A stretch of DNA of 64,000 nt, from NCBI GenBank assembly GCA_943846745.1, contig OX044360.1, positions 2,728,001-2,792,000 of the forward strand, given 5' to 3'. The notes below the pieces were generated by a model, which was not told where the DNA came from, searched no databases, and was given only the letters and a program-made list of their open reading frames with translations. Positions 8,745 through 17,962 of the stretch are shown one piece after another. Position 1 is the first letter of the stretch. Each line of letters begins with the position of its first letter. The stretch is from Opacimonas sp002292215. GTDB lineage: Bacteria > Pseudomonadota > Gammaproteobacteria > Enterobacterales > Alteromonadaceae. A program made the position numbers and the translations under genes.

Positions 8745-9227
8745 ATGAAATTGACATCAAAAGGACGCTATGCTGTTACAGCGATGTTGGATGTTGCTTT
8801 GCATTCCCAACAAGGACCGGTGTCGTTATACGATATTTCAGTTAGACAAGAAATTTCACTATCCTATTTAGAGCAGTTGTTTTCCAAATTGAGAAAACAA
8901 GCTCTGGTTGAGAGTATACGTGGTCCAGGTGGCGGTTATCGACTTGGCAAAGATGCCAATGATATCGCAGTTGGAGAGGTTATCGCTGCGGTTAACGAAT
9001 CCATAGATGCCACCAAGTGTAATGGCAAAGCCGATTGCCAAGGTGGTGAAAAGTGCCTGACACATAATTTATGGCAGGACTTATCAGATCGAATTAGTAA
9101 TTTTTTAAACAGTATTACCTTGGGTGAATTAATGGCAAAACAAGATATTAAGACCATTGCAACCCGTCAAGATGGGCAGCAGTCAAGTGCTGCTGTAGAC
9201 AAAATTAACATTAGTTTTCAATTGTAA
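8745..9227 (+). CDS. iscR: Fe-S cluster regulator IscR
   Basis: Rrf2-family winged-helix repressor and activator that senses Fe-S status through a [2Fe-2S] cluster. It has 160 residues starting MKLTSKGRYAVTAMLDVALH. The DNA-reading helix region is SLSYLEQLFSKLRKQ, and the cluster cysteines show the exact C-x5-C-x5-C spacing (CNGKADCQGGEKC). First gene of the isc operon, 12 bp before iscS, with two probable IscR sites in its own promoter. Confidence 0.98.
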   Translation: MKLTSKGRYAVTAMLDVALHSQQGPVSLYDISVRQEISLSYLEQLFSKLRKQALVESIRGPGGGYRLGKDANDIAVGEVIAAVNESIDATKCNGKADCQGGEKCLTHNLWQDLSDRISNFLNSITLGELMAKQDIKTIATRQDGQQSSAAVDKINISFQL

Positions 9228-9239
9228 CCGGAGCGCAGA

Positions 9240-10463
9240 ATGAGCGATTTGCATTTACCAATCTATTTAGATTATTCATCCACTACACCTGTTGATCATC
9301 GTGTAGCCAAAAAGATGACCGAGTGCCTCGAGATGGAAGGTAACTTTGGTAATCCTGCGTCACGTTCACACCGTTTTGGTTGGGTAGCAGAAGAAGCGGT
9401 GGATATTGCCCGTAATCAAGTCGCTGACTTAGTGAATGCAGACCCACGTGAAATCGTTTTCACATCAGGCGCCACTGAATCAAACAACCTTGCGATTAAA
9501 GGTGCTGCTAATTTTTATCATAAACGTGGTAAGCATATTATTACGCTTAAAACAGAGCACAAAGCAGTATTAGATACATTCCGCCAGTTAGAACGTGAAG
9601 GCTATGAAGCGACTTACTTAGAGCCAGAAGCAAATGGTTTGGTTGATTTAGCTAAACTTGAAGCCGCAATGCGTGAAGATACCGTATTAGTTTCAATTAT
9701 GCATGTAAACAATGAAATCGGTGTCATTCAAGATATCGCCGCAATTGGTGAGCTATGTCGTTCACGTAAAATTATTTTCCACGTTGATGCAGCACAGTCT
9801 ACTGGTAAAGTAGAAATTGATTTGCAAAAAATCAAAGTCGATTTAATGTCTTTTTCAGCGCATAAGACTTATGGTCCTAAAGGTATTGGTGCACTTTATG
9901 TGTGTCGTAAACCTCGTGTACGTATTGAAGCGCAAATTCATGGTGGTGGCCATGAACGTGGTATGCGTTCAGGTACCTTAGCGACACATCAAATTGTCGG
10001 TATGGGTGAAGCATTCGCCATAGCGAAACAAGAAATGGCGTCTGAAAATGAGCGTATTCGTATGCTGCGTGACCGTTTATACAATGGCATTAAGGATATT
10101 GAAGCTGTGCATGTAAATGGTGATTTAGAGCAGCGTATCCCACACAATTTAAATATTTCTTTCGCGTATGTCGAAGGTGAATCTTTAATTATGGCATTAA
10201 AAGATATGGCAGTGTCGTCAGGTTCTGCATGTACTTCTGCTTCACTAGAGCCAAGTTATGTATTACGTGCGTTAGGCTTAAATGATGAGCTAGCACATAG
10301 TTCAATTCGCTTTAGCTTAGGTCGCTATACGACTGAAGCTGAAATTGATTACGTTATTGGTGTTATCAATAACTCTATTGATAAGTTGCGTGAAATGTCT
10401 CCATTATGGGATATGTACAAAGAAGGCATCGACTTATCAACGGTTGAGTGGGCACACCACTAA
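9240..10463 (+). CDS. iscS: Cysteine desulfurase IscS
   Basis: PLP enzyme that takes sulfur from cysteine and passes it as persulfide to IscU and to tRNA thiolation enzymes. It has 407 residues. The PLP lysine lies in SFSAHKTYGPKG at about residue 207 and the mobile-loop persulfide cysteine in SSGSACTSASLEPSY at about 330. Second gene of the Isc operon, in the canonical place between iscR and iscU. Confidence 0.98.
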   Translation: MSDLHLPIYLDYSSTTPVDHRVAKKMTECLEMEGNFGNPASRSHRFGWVAEEAVDIARNQVADLVNADPREIVFTSGATESNNLAIKGAANFYHKRGKHIITLKTEHKAVLDTFRQLEREGYEATYLEPEANGLVDLAKLEAAMREDTVLVSIMHVNNEIGVIQDIAAIGELCRSRKIIFHVDAAQSTGKVEIDLQKIKVDLMSFSAHKTYGPKGIGALYVCRKPRVRIEAQIHGGGHERGMRSGTLATHQIVGMGEAFAIAKQEMASENERIRMLRDRLYNGIKDIEAVHVNGDLEQRIPHNLNISFAYVEGESLIMALKDMAVSSGSACTSASLEPSYVLRALGLNDELAHSSIRFSLGRYTTEAEIDYVIGVINNSIDKLREMSPLWDMYKEGIDLSTVEWAHH

Positions 10464-10537
10464 TTAGACGTTCCTATTATTGAAACAACGTTGGCGATGT
10501 GTACAATACGTCGCTAGCACTAACAGAGGCAACAACA

Positions 10538-10921
10538 ATGGCTTACAGCGAAAAAGTAATTGATCATTATGAAAACCCACGTAACGTTGGGCAATTCGAC
10601 AAAAATGATAAAAACATAGCCACAGGTATGGTCGGTGCACCAGCATGTGGTGACGTAATGAAACTACAATTAAAAGTAGGTGAAAACGGCATTATCGAAG
10701 ATGCTAAGTTTAAGACTTACGGTTGTGGTTCTGCGATTGCATCTAGCTCACTAGTAACTGAGTGGGTTAAAGGTAAAACGTTAGACGAAGCAACGACGAT
10801 TAAAAATACCGACATTGCTGCAGAACTTGCTTTACCACCAGTGAAAATTCACTGCTCAATCTTAGCTGAAGATGCCATTAAAGCAGCAGTTAAAGATTAC
10901 AAAGCTAAAAACGCATTATAA
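10538..10921 (+). CDS. iscU: Fe-S cluster scaffold IscU
   Basis: Scaffold on which IscS sulfur and iron are assembled into [2Fe-2S] clusters. It has 127 residues from ATG 10538 (MAYSEKVIDHYENPRNVG), the family start; the frame is open 13 codons further upstream but without support. The ligand residues are present: APACGD, YGCGSAIASSS and KIHCSILAED. The LPPVK motif bound by HscA precedes the last cysteine. Confidence 0.98.
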   Translation: MAYSEKVIDHYENPRNVGQFDKNDKNIATGMVGAPACGDVMKLQLKVGENGIIEDAKFKTYGCGSAIASSSLVTEWVKGKTLDEATTIKNTDIAAELALPPVKIHCSILAEDAIKAAVKDYKAKNAL

Positions 10922-10947
10922 ATTAGTTAAAAATTAAGGAGTACCTT

Positions 10948-11271
10948 GTGGGAATTTCAATATCAGACGCCGCTGCTCAACGCGCTCGCGATTTTTTAGT
11001 TAATCGTGGTTCGGGGATTGGTCTGCGCTTAGGTGTGAAAACAACAGGGTGCTCTGGTTTAGCCTATGTGCTTGAGTTCGTTGATGATCTTAACGAAGAC
11101 GACACTGTATTCGAAGAAAATGGCGTAAAAATCATTATCGATGGTAAAAGTTTAGTGTACCTTGATGGCACACAATTAGATTTTGCTAAAGAAGGCCTAA
11201 ATGAAGGTTTTCAGTTTATTAATCCGAATGCCAATGGCGAATGTGGTTGCGGCGAAAGTTTTAACGTTTAA
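10948..11271 (+). CDS. iscA: Fe-S cluster assembly A-type protein IscA
   Basis: A-type carrier that helps form and deliver clusters, especially [4Fe-4S]. It has 107 residues with the three ligand cysteines in TTGCSGLAY and GECGCGESF. The start is GTG with AAGGAGTACC just before it. Fourth gene of the operon, 26 bp after iscU. Confidence 0.97.
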   Translation: MGISISDAAAQRARDFLVNRGSGIGLRLGVKTTGCSGLAYVLEFVDDLNEDDTVFEENGVKIIIDGKSLVYLDGTQLDFAKEGLNEGFQFINPNANGECGCGESFNV

Positions 11272-11300
11272 TTACGTATTTGTGTGCCTGACGAGAGACG

Positions 11301-11828
11301 ATGAATTATTTCCAATTGTTTAATTTACCTGCAACACTCGATATTGATAAACAACAACTGAGTCATGCTTATCAAACTCTGCAAAAGTTGACTCATCCTG
11401 ATAAATTTGCATCAGGCACAGATCAAGAAAAGCGCATCGCTCTGCAAAAAAATGCGCAACTCAATGATGCCTACAGTGTACTCAAACATCCTTTATCCAG
11501 AGCACAACATTTACTTGCATTACGCGGCATTGAAATTAATGGCGAACAACAAACGATGCAGGATAATAGTTTTTTAATGCAACAGATGGAATGGCGTGAA
11601 GCCCTTGATGATGTGCGCGGCGATGAAGATGCCTTAGAGCGTTTTAGTGATGAATTAATCAGTGATATTAATGCACGAATTGCGCACCTTAGTGCATTAT
11701 TTTCCGATAGCGAGCAAGCGTCAATAGCATCACATAATGAAGTGATCGCGCATGAAATTCGTAAACTTACATTTATCTACAAATTCCAGTCTCAAGTAGA
11801 ACAATACCTCGAACAATTAGAAGAGTAA
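11301..11828 (+). CDS. hscB: Co-chaperone HscB (Hsc20)
   Basis: J-domain protein that brings IscU to HscA and stimulates its ATPase. It has 175 residues; the J-domain occupies the first 75 with the HPD motif in KLTHPDKFA, and the C-terminal three-helix part binds IscU. Its stop lies 3 bp before the hscA ATG, so the two are tightly coupled. Confidence 0.97.
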   Translation: MNYFQLFNLPATLDIDKQQLSHAYQTLQKLTHPDKFASGTDQEKRIALQKNAQLNDAYSVLKHPLSRAQHLLALRGIEINGEQQTMQDNSFLMQQMEWREALDDVRGDEDALERFSDELISDINARIAHLSALFSDSEQASIASHNEVIAHEIRKLTFIYKFQSQVEQYLEQLEE

Positions 11829-11831
11829 GCA

Positions 11832-13697
11832 ATGGCATTATTACAAATTGCAGAGCCTGGCCAAGCTGCCGCTCCGCATCAGCGAAAACTAGCAGTCGGT
11901 ATTGATTTAGGTACGACCAATTCTCTTGTTGCTACGGTACGTAGTGGACAATCACAAACATTACCCGATAGTGAAGGGCGCTCCTTGTTACCTTCCATTG
12001 TCAATTATCATAATGATAAAGTCACTGTCGGTTATGATGCGTTAGCACTGGCAGACGTAGATCCTGCTAATACAATCGTTTCGGTAAAGCGGTTTATGGG
12101 ACAGGCATTAAGTGATGTGACCGCACAATGGCGCCATTTGCCTTATCAGTTTGCCCCATTAGATAATGATCAAGTTGCGATTATTGCGGATGGACAAGTG
12201 CGTAATCCCGTTGCTGTGTCTGCTGACATATTACGTGCGTTAAAAGCCCGCGCAGAAGCGTCATTAGGTGATGAACTGACCGGCGCTGTAGTAACTGTAC
12301 CGGCTTATTTTGACGATGCCCAACGTCAAAGCACCAAAGATGCGGCCCAACTAGCGGGATTAAACGTATTACGATTATTGAATGAACCCACTGCTGCAGC
12401 GATTGCCTATGGGTTGGATTCAGGTCAAGAAGGTGTCATTGCGGTATATGATTTAGGCGGTGGGACGTTTGATATTTCGATTTTACGACTCAACAAAGGT
12501 GTGTTTGAAGTATTAGCGACCGGTGGTGACGCGGCATTAGGCGGCGATGATTTTGATCACGCGATTGCTGATTATTGGATTGCACAATGGCACTTATCCG
12601 ATAACCAGCAAGATGCGGTGTACCGACGTTTAATTACGTTGGCTAAAGCGACCAAGCAGCAACTTACAGATATCGATGCGGTACAACAAATGTTTACGCT
12701 TGATGGTGTTGAGTATGATGCTTCATTAAATCTTACGCAGCTTACCGTGTGTATCGAGCCGCTGGTTAAAAAAACAATTAAAGCCTGTCGTCGTAGTTTG
12801 AAGGACGCACAAGTGGATAAAGATGAGATCGCAGAGATCGTGATGGTTGGCGGCTCGACTAGAGTGCCTCTCGTTCGCGCTCAAGTGGGAGAATTTTTTG
12901 GTAAGACCCCGCTTACATCGATTGACCCTGATCAAGTTGTTGCCATTGGTGCTGCCACGCAAGCGGATATCCTGGCCGGTAATAAACCTGACTCAGATAT
13001 GTTATTACTCGATGTTTTACCGTTATCGTTGGGACTAGAAACAATGGGGGGATTAGTTGAAAAAGTGATCCCACGCAATACCACTATACCTGTCGCTAAA
13101 GCACAAGAGTTTACGACATTTAAAGATGGCCAAACGGCAATGATGATTCACGTCTTACAAGGTGAGCGTGAGTTAGTTGAAGATTGTCGATCTTTGGCGC
13201 GTTTTACATTAACAGGTATTCCGCCAATGACAGCTGGTGCCGCTCACATACGCGTGACATTTCAAGTTGATGCGGATGGGCTGTTAAATGTCACCGCAAT
13301 GGAAAAATCCACAGGTGTACAAGCCCAGATCCAAGTTAAACCATCATTTGGCTTAGCGGAAGACCAAATCGCCACAATGCTCAAATCATCAATGAGTCAT
13401 GCCAAAGCCGATATGCAAGCACGTATGCTAAAAGAGCAACAAGTGGATGCCGATCGCGTATTAGAAGCATTGGTCGCAGCCTTAGCACAAAATGGCACAA
13501 AGCTGTTGACAGCGACTGAATTAAGAACATTACAAGACGCCATGGCTGCACTTGCAAACACCGCTAAAGGCGACGATACTCAAGCGATTAAAAACGCGAT
13601 AGAAGTGGTGGATAAAGCATCACAAGATTTTGCATCTCGACGAATGGACGAATCAATTCAACAAGCATTAGCCGGTCAATCGGTTGATGATATTTAA
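11832..13697 (+). CDS. hscA: Fe-S assembly Hsp70 chaperone HscA
   Basis: Specialised Hsp70 that uses ATP to release clusters from IscU. It has 621 residues. ATPase signatures are IDLGTTNSLVA at about 24, YDLGGGTFDIS at about 205 and VGGSTRVPLVR at about 340; the substrate-binding domain starts near 395 with LLLDVLPLSLGLETMGG. It follows hscB by 3 bp and precedes fdx by 17 bp. Confidence 0.98.
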   Translation: MALLQIAEPGQAAAPHQRKLAVGIDLGTTNSLVATVRSGQSQTLPDSEGRSLLPSIVNYHNDKVTVGYDALALADVDPANTIVSVKRFMGQALSDVTAQWRHLPYQFAPLDNDQVAIIADGQVRNPVAVSADILRALKARAEASLGDELTGAVVTVPAYFDDAQRQSTKDAAQLAGLNVLRLLNEPTAAAIAYGLDSGQEGVIAVYDLGGGTFDISILRLNKGVFEVLATGGDAALGGDDFDHAIADYWIAQWHLSDNQQDAVYRRLITLAKATKQQLTDIDAVQQMFTLDGVEYDASLNLTQLTVCIEPLVKKTIKACRRSLKDAQVDKDEIAEIVMVGGSTRVPLVRAQVGEFFGKTPLTSIDPDQVVAIGAATQADILAGNKPDSDMLLLDVLPLSLGLETMGGLVEKVIPRNTTIPVAKAQEFTTFKDGQTAMMIHVLQGERELVEDCRSLARFTLTGIPPMTAGAAHIRVTFQVDADGLLNVTAMEKSTGVQAQIQVKPSFGLAEDQIATMLKSSMSHAKADMQARMLKEQQVDADRVLEALVAALAQNGTKLLTATELRTLQDAMAALANTAKGDDTQAIKNAIEVVDKASQDFASRRMDESIQQALAGQSVDDI

Positions 13698-13714
13698 TTA
13701 GGCAGAAATAACAG

Positions 13715-14053
13715 ATGACACAAATAATCTTTTTACCCCATGACGAATTGTGCCCAGATGGCGCAGTCTTAGAAGCCGAAAAAGGGGAGACGGTACTTGA
13801 TGTTGCATTAAAAAACGGCATTGGTATTGAGCATGCCTGTGAAAAGGTGTGTGCGTGTACAACTTGTCACGTCATTATCCGCGAAGGATTTGACGCACTT
13901 GCAGAAAGTGATGAACTAGAAGATGATTTATTAGACAAAGCATGGGGCTTAGAGCCTGAGTCTCGCTTAAGCTGCCAAGTGATTGTGACGGATGAAGATC
14001 TAGTTGTGGAAATTCCTAAGTACACCATCAACCATGCAAGTGAAGACCACTAA
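13715..14053 (+). CDS. fdx: Isc-type [2Fe-2S] ferredoxin
   Basis: Electron carrier for cluster assembly on IscU. It has 112 residues with the adrenodoxin-type ligand pattern C-x5-C-x2-C (HACEKVCACTTCHV) and the fourth cysteine in SRLSCQVIV. It is the last isc gene here: iscX, which follows fdx in E. coli, is missing, and the 97 bp before ndk hold no reading frame for it. Confidence 0.97.
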   Translation: MTQIIFLPHDELCPDGAVLEAEKGETVLDVALKNGIGIEHACEKVCACTTCHVIIREGFDALAESDELEDDLLDKAWGLEPESRLSCQVIVTDEDLVVEIPKYTINHASEDH

Positions 14054-14072
14054 ACATAAATCGACAAAATAA

Positions 14073-14102
14073 TTAGTCTTTTGCTAGTGTTTTGCTTATA
14101 AT
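14073..14102 (+). promoter_or_regulatory. Probable sigma-70 promoter of ndk
   Basis: A perfect TATAAT at 14097-14102 lies 48 bp before the ndk ATG. The -35 is weak (TTAGTC at 14073, 18-bp spacer). This suggests ndk has its own promoter rather than relying on isc read-through. Confidence 0.45.
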
Positions 14103-14150
14103 CACGCAAAATTAGTCTAACGACACAAACTTATAATATTGGAGCCCATC

Positions 14151-14582
14151 ATGGCATTGGAAAGAACTTTTTCTATCATCAAACCTGACGCAGTAGCTAA
14201 AAATGTAATCGGTGCAATTTACAATCGTTTCGAATCTGCAGGTCTACGTATTGTTGCATCTAAAATGGTACATTTAAGCAAAGAACAAGCGGAAGGTTTT
14301 TATGGCGAACATAAAGAACGTCCTTTCTTCGGTGCATTAGTATCGTTCATGACGTCTGGCCCTGTAATGGTTCAAGTACTTGAAGGCGAAAACGCGGTTG
14401 TTAAAAATCGCGAAATCATGGGTGCAACTAACCCAGCTGACGCTGCTGCCGGTACATTACGTGCTGACTATGCTGATTCAATTGATGAAAACGCGGTTCA
14501 TGGTTCAGATGCACCAGAATCAGCGGCTCGTGAAATCGCTTATTTCTTCTCTGACGAAGAAGTTTGCCCACGCACTCGCTAA
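14151..14582 (+). CDS. ndk: Nucleoside diphosphate kinase
   Basis: Balances nucleoside triphosphate pools by phosphate transfer through a phosphohistidine. It has 143 residues from ATG 14151 with TTGGAGCCC as ribosome site; a TTG four codons upstream is in frame but lies inside that site. The active histidine is in ENAVHGSDAPESAAREI, and the ATP-site signature NREIMGATNPADA is intact. It sits between fdx and rlmN and has its own terminator. Confidence 0.98.
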   Translation: MALERTFSIIKPDAVAKNVIGAIYNRFESAGLRIVASKMVHLSKEQAEGFYGEHKERPFFGALVSFMTSGPVMVQVLEGENAVVKNREIMGATNPADAAAGTLRADYADSIDENAVHGSDAPESAAREIAYFFSDEEVCPRTR

Positions 14583-14603
14583 GCACTCAGTAACATGTTA
14601 GAT

Positions 14604-14629
14604 AAAAGGGAGCGTCTAGCTCCCTTTTT
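14604..14629 (+). terminator. Rho-independent terminator after ndk
   Basis: A 10-bp stem (AAAAGGGAGC / GCTCCCTTTT) with a 5-nt loop runs straight into T. It separates ndk from rlmN. Confidence 0.85.
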
Positions 14630-14682
14630 CATTTGTAGCAGTAAGTTAAGCGTCAACATTGGTAATGATTAGGTAAAATAAA

Positions 14683-15852
14683 ATGACAACGGTTTCGGTA
14701 ATACCTCAACAAGAAGAACAAGTAACGCCCATCAAAAAGGTTAATTTGTTGGATTTAACCCGCTCGGGTATGCGTGAGTTTTTTTCGTCGATTGGTGAAA
14801 AACCATTCCGTGCTGATCAAATGATGCAATGGATTTATCATCGTGGCGTTAGCAGTATTGATGATATGACCAATCTCAATAAGACGCTAAAAGATAAATT
14901 AAATCGTGTTGCAGAAATTAAAGCACCAGAAATTGCGTATCAAAAAAATGCAACAGATGGCACCATCAAATTTGCACTGACCTTAGAAGGCGGGCAAGAA
15001 GTTGAAGCGGTGTGGATCCCTGAAACAGACCGAGCTACATTGTGCGTGTCATCGCAAGTTGGCTGTGCGTTGGAATGTACATTTTGCTCTACTGGGCAAC
15101 AAGGTTTTAACCGTAATCTATCTGTCAGTGAAATTATTGGTCAAGTTTGGCGCGTAGCCATAACGATTGGTTTGTCAAAGGATACGTCAAAACGACCAAT
15201 AACGAATGTAGTTATGATGGGTATGGGCGAACCATTGCTAAACATTAAAAACGTTATTCCTGCGATGGAACTGATGATGGATGATTTTGGTTTTGGCTTA
15301 TCCAAACGCCGTGTAACACTCTCTACCTCAGGTGTTGTACCTGCATTAGATATGCTAGGTGACCAAATTGATGTGGCATTAGCGATTTCTTTACACGCAC
15401 CAAATGATGAATTACGTAATGAAATTGTCCCTGTAAATAAAAAATATAATATTGAAACTTTTTTGGCCGGTGTACGTCGATACTTAGACAAGTCTAAAGC
15501 CAATCAGGGCAAAGTGACTGTTGAGTATGTGATGCTAGCGAACATCAATGATAGTACTGATCAAGCACACGAACTAGCGAAAGTGCTAAAAGACACACCG
15601 TGTAAGATTAACTTGATCCCATTCAATCCTTATCCGGGTTCGCCATACACCTGTTCGAGTAATTCTCGTATTGACCGTTTTTCTAAGGTGTTGATGAGTG
15701 AAGGCTATACGGTAATGGTACGAAAAACCCGCGGAGATGATATTGACGCTGCTTGTGGACAATTAGTGGGTGACGTTGTTGACCGCACCAAGCGTATGTT
15801 AAAAAAACAGTTAAAAGGTGAACCGATTTCGGTTAAAGTAGAAAAACAGTAA
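14683..15852 (+). CDS. rlmN: Dual 23S rRNA/tRNA m2A methyltransferase RlmN
   Basis: Radical-SAM enzyme that methylates C2 of adenine in 23S rRNA (A2503) and tRNA position 37. It has 389 residues. The cluster motif C-x3-C-x2-C is seen in CALECTFCSTGQQGF; the two catalytic cysteines of the family are expected here and near the C-terminus (DDIDAACGQL). It needs the [4Fe-4S] clusters made by the operon just upstream. First of the rlmN-pilW-rodZ-ispG run. Confidence 0.97.
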   Translation: MTTVSVIPQQEEQVTPIKKVNLLDLTRSGMREFFSSIGEKPFRADQMMQWIYHRGVSSIDDMTNLNKTLKDKLNRVAEIKAPEIAYQKNATDGTIKFALTLEGGQEVEAVWIPETDRATLCVSSQVGCALECTFCSTGQQGFNRNLSVSEIIGQVWRVAITIGLSKDTSKRPITNVVMMGMGEPLLNIKNVIPAMELMMDDFGFGLSKRRVTLSTSGVVPALDMLGDQIDVALAISLHAPNDELRNEIVPVNKKYNIETFLAGVRRYLDKSKANQGKVTVEYVMLANINDSTDQAHELAKVLKDTPCKINLIPFNPYPGSPYTCSSNSRIDRFSKVLMSEGYTVMVRKTRGDDIDAACGQLVGDVVDRTKRMLKKQLKGEPISVKVEKQ

Positions 15853-15886
15853 GCCACTAACGGCTTTCGTTAAAGGTAAAACAGAT

Positions 15887-16876
15887 ATGTGGAAAGTATT
15901 TAGCACTGTGGTACTAGTGGTCTTGTTATCGGCTTGTACAAGCACGGTTAGTGAGCGTAATAGTATTCCTGATCCACTAGCTGCTGCCAAAAATCGCTTG
16001 GCGCTAGGATTAACCTACCTTAAATCTAATAACTTCCAGCAGGCCAAGTTCAATATCGATAAAGCGTTAGATTTTGCTCCACGGTTCGCTGGCGCTCATT
16101 ATGGCATCGCTTATTACTACCAAAAGGTAGGAGAAAACGCATTAGCCAATGAAAGTTACTTAGTCGCGATAAACCTTGATAGTGAAAACCCAGAGATTGC
16201 TAATTCATACGGTGCTTTTCTATGTACTCAAGGGGAATACGAGAAAGCGAAAAACTACTTCTTTATCGCCATTGATAATCAAAATTATTTATCCACCGCC
16301 CAAACTTATGAAAATTTAGCAATCTGTAGCCAAGTTCAAGGGGATATATTTGCTGCGATTGAATACCTCAACAAAGCGTTAAATTTTGAACCTACACGTC
16401 AAAATAGTTTATATTTGTTAGCTGAACTTTATGCTTCTCAAAATGAACATGATAAGGCACTCATTACGATAAAAAGCTATGAGCGTGTGGTTGGACCTAA
16501 CCCTGACTCCATGTATTTAAGCTTTGATGTAGGCTTGTCGCAAGGTGACGAAGAAAAAGCACGTGGCTGGTTAAATGTCCTTAAATCGCGTTATCCATCC
16601 CATCCAAATACGCTCCAAGCTCAAACTAAACTCGATGAATATATACTGCAAGTAAAAAAACAAACACAAGCAATTCGTCAGACAACAAATACGCTGACAG
16701 ACACATCCTCAGCGGCAATGTCTAACCCAGTAACGCATACCTTAAAAGCAGGGGAAACCTTGTATCGATTATCGCGCCAATACAATATTTCGGTTTTTGA
16801 TATTATGACGTGGAATAATATTTCACAAACTGATAGCTTACCCGTTGGTATTAAACTCATTGTTGGTTACAATTGA
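15887..16876 (+). CDS. pilW: PilW/PilF-type TPR lipoprotein with C-terminal LysM domain
   Basis: PilF/PilW proteins are outer-membrane lipoproteins that pilot the type IV pilus secretin PilQ. It has 329 residues: a lipoprotein signal ending in LLSAC, then TPR units at about 30-235 (ALGLTYLKSNNFQQAKFNIDKAL and following), then a linker rich in T, Q and S, and a LysM fold at about 281-327 (HTLKAGETLYRLSRQYN...MTWNNI...LPVGIKLIV). The usual family protein is about 250 residues and ends after the TPRs, so the peptidoglycan-binding LysM is an added domain. Position between rlmN and rodZ is canonical for this gene. Piloting function is inferred from family and context. Confidence 0.88.
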   Translation: MWKVFSTVVLVVLLSACTSTVSERNSIPDPLAAAKNRLALGLTYLKSNNFQQAKFNIDKALDFAPRFAGAHYGIAYYYQKVGENALANESYLVAINLDSENPEIANSYGAFLCTQGEYEKAKNYFFIAIDNQNYLSTAQTYENLAICSQVQGDIFAAIEYLNKALNFEPTRQNSLYLLAELYASQNEHDKALITIKSYERVVGPNPDSMYLSFDVGLSQGDEEKARGWLNVLKSRYPSHPNTLQAQTKLDEYILQVKKQTQAIRQTTNTLTDTSSAAMSNPVTHTLKAGETLYRLSRQYNISVFDIMTWNNISQTDSLPVGIKLIVGYN

Positions 16877-16922
16877 ACCATCACCACCTAGCTTGTCATT
16901 TTGGAAGGAAACCTAACGGATT

Positions 16923-17957
16923 ATGACAGACTCCACTGAAGTAGATACACAGTTTGATACACCGGGCTCATTACTCTCACAAGCTCGAAATGCAAAAGGT
17001 TTTACTGCTGCTGATATCGCTCAAAAATTACGTTTAAAAGTTGGCATTATTGAAGCGCTAGAACGTGATGAAGTCCTCTCTACGATTTCATTAACATTTA
17101 CCAAAGGCTATGTGCGCTCTTATGCAAAGCTGCTGGGATTAAATGAAAATCATATTATTCAATTATTCAATGAGCTGCATATAAGTGATGATCTGACACC
17201 TAAAAAAATGCAAAGTTTTTCACGTAAAGTCTCTCGAGAACATAATGATTCACGGTGGATGATAGTGACCTACAGTATCATTGCATTGGTCATTTTATTG
17301 AGTATTTTGTGGTGGGTTCAGCATCAATCTGAACCGTTTTTTGCAGCAAAAAGCAATGTGCCGGAGGCAGAGCAATCTGTCTCTGAGTCTTTGCAAACAC
17401 CTGTTTTTGATGCCATTGAGGACGATTCTTTTACGCTTAATGCTGTCGAGATTGACTCTGAATTAACGGATCTTACAAATGCAACTGAAGCTGAAGCTGA
17501 AGTTGAAATTGAGACGGGCTCGGATCTTGCGCCGTATGAACAAGCTGAATTCGCGGACGAGACAACAACGGCGATCCCTGATTTTATTCCAAATACCAAT
17601 CCAGAGAATATCAATCAGGTATTAACAGTATTAGAAAATAATGATCCGGATGTAGAGTCTGAGTTACGTTTGTTTGCCGATGACAACGAGTCCATGCAAG
17701 ATAGTAACGAGTTGGTTGAATTGATCTTTAGTTTTTCTGGCGATTGCTGGATTAAAATTACTGATGCGACAGGCAATGATATTGCTTATGGTGTTAAAAA
17801 AGCCGGTCGTGTCATGCCTGTAATTGGGCAAGCGCCATTTTCAGTTATATTAGGCGCCCCGCGTTCTGTGAATGTGCAGTACGATGGTGAACCGATTGAT
17901 ATATCTTTTTTACCTTCAGACCGAACTGGTCGCTTTGTGTTACCGTTACAGGATTAA
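16923..17957 (+). CDS. rodZ: Cytoskeletal protein RodZ
   Basis: Links cytoplasmic MreB to the periplasmic cell-wall elongation machinery. It has 344 residues: an N-terminal Cro-like helix-turn-helix (about 13-80, GSLLSQARNAKGFTAADIAQKL), a basic stretch, one membrane span at about 118-138, a long acidic and E/T-rich periplasmic linker, and a C-terminal DUF4115 beta-domain (LIFSFSGDCWIKITDATG...). It is 5 bp from ispG, an ancient pairing. Confidence 0.95.
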   Translation: MTDSTEVDTQFDTPGSLLSQARNAKGFTAADIAQKLRLKVGIIEALERDEVLSTISLTFTKGYVRSYAKLLGLNENHIIQLFNELHISDDLTPKKMQSFSRKVSREHNDSRWMIVTYSIIALVILLSILWWVQHQSEPFFAAKSNVPEAEQSVSESLQTPVFDAIEDDSFTLNAVEIDSELTDLTNATEAEAEVEIETGSDLAPYEQAEFADETTTAIPDFIPNTNPENINQVLTVLENNDPDVESELRLFADDNESMQDSNELVELIFSFSGDCWIKITDATGNDIAYGVKKAGRVMPVIGQAPFSVILGAPRSVNVQYDGEPIDISFLPSDRTGRFVLPLQD

Positions 17958-17962
17958 TCGTT

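Noticed and set aside
12726..13821. Small ORFs overlapping hscA and fdx on both strands
   Set aside because: Shadows of the two conserved genes, without starts or domains of their own.
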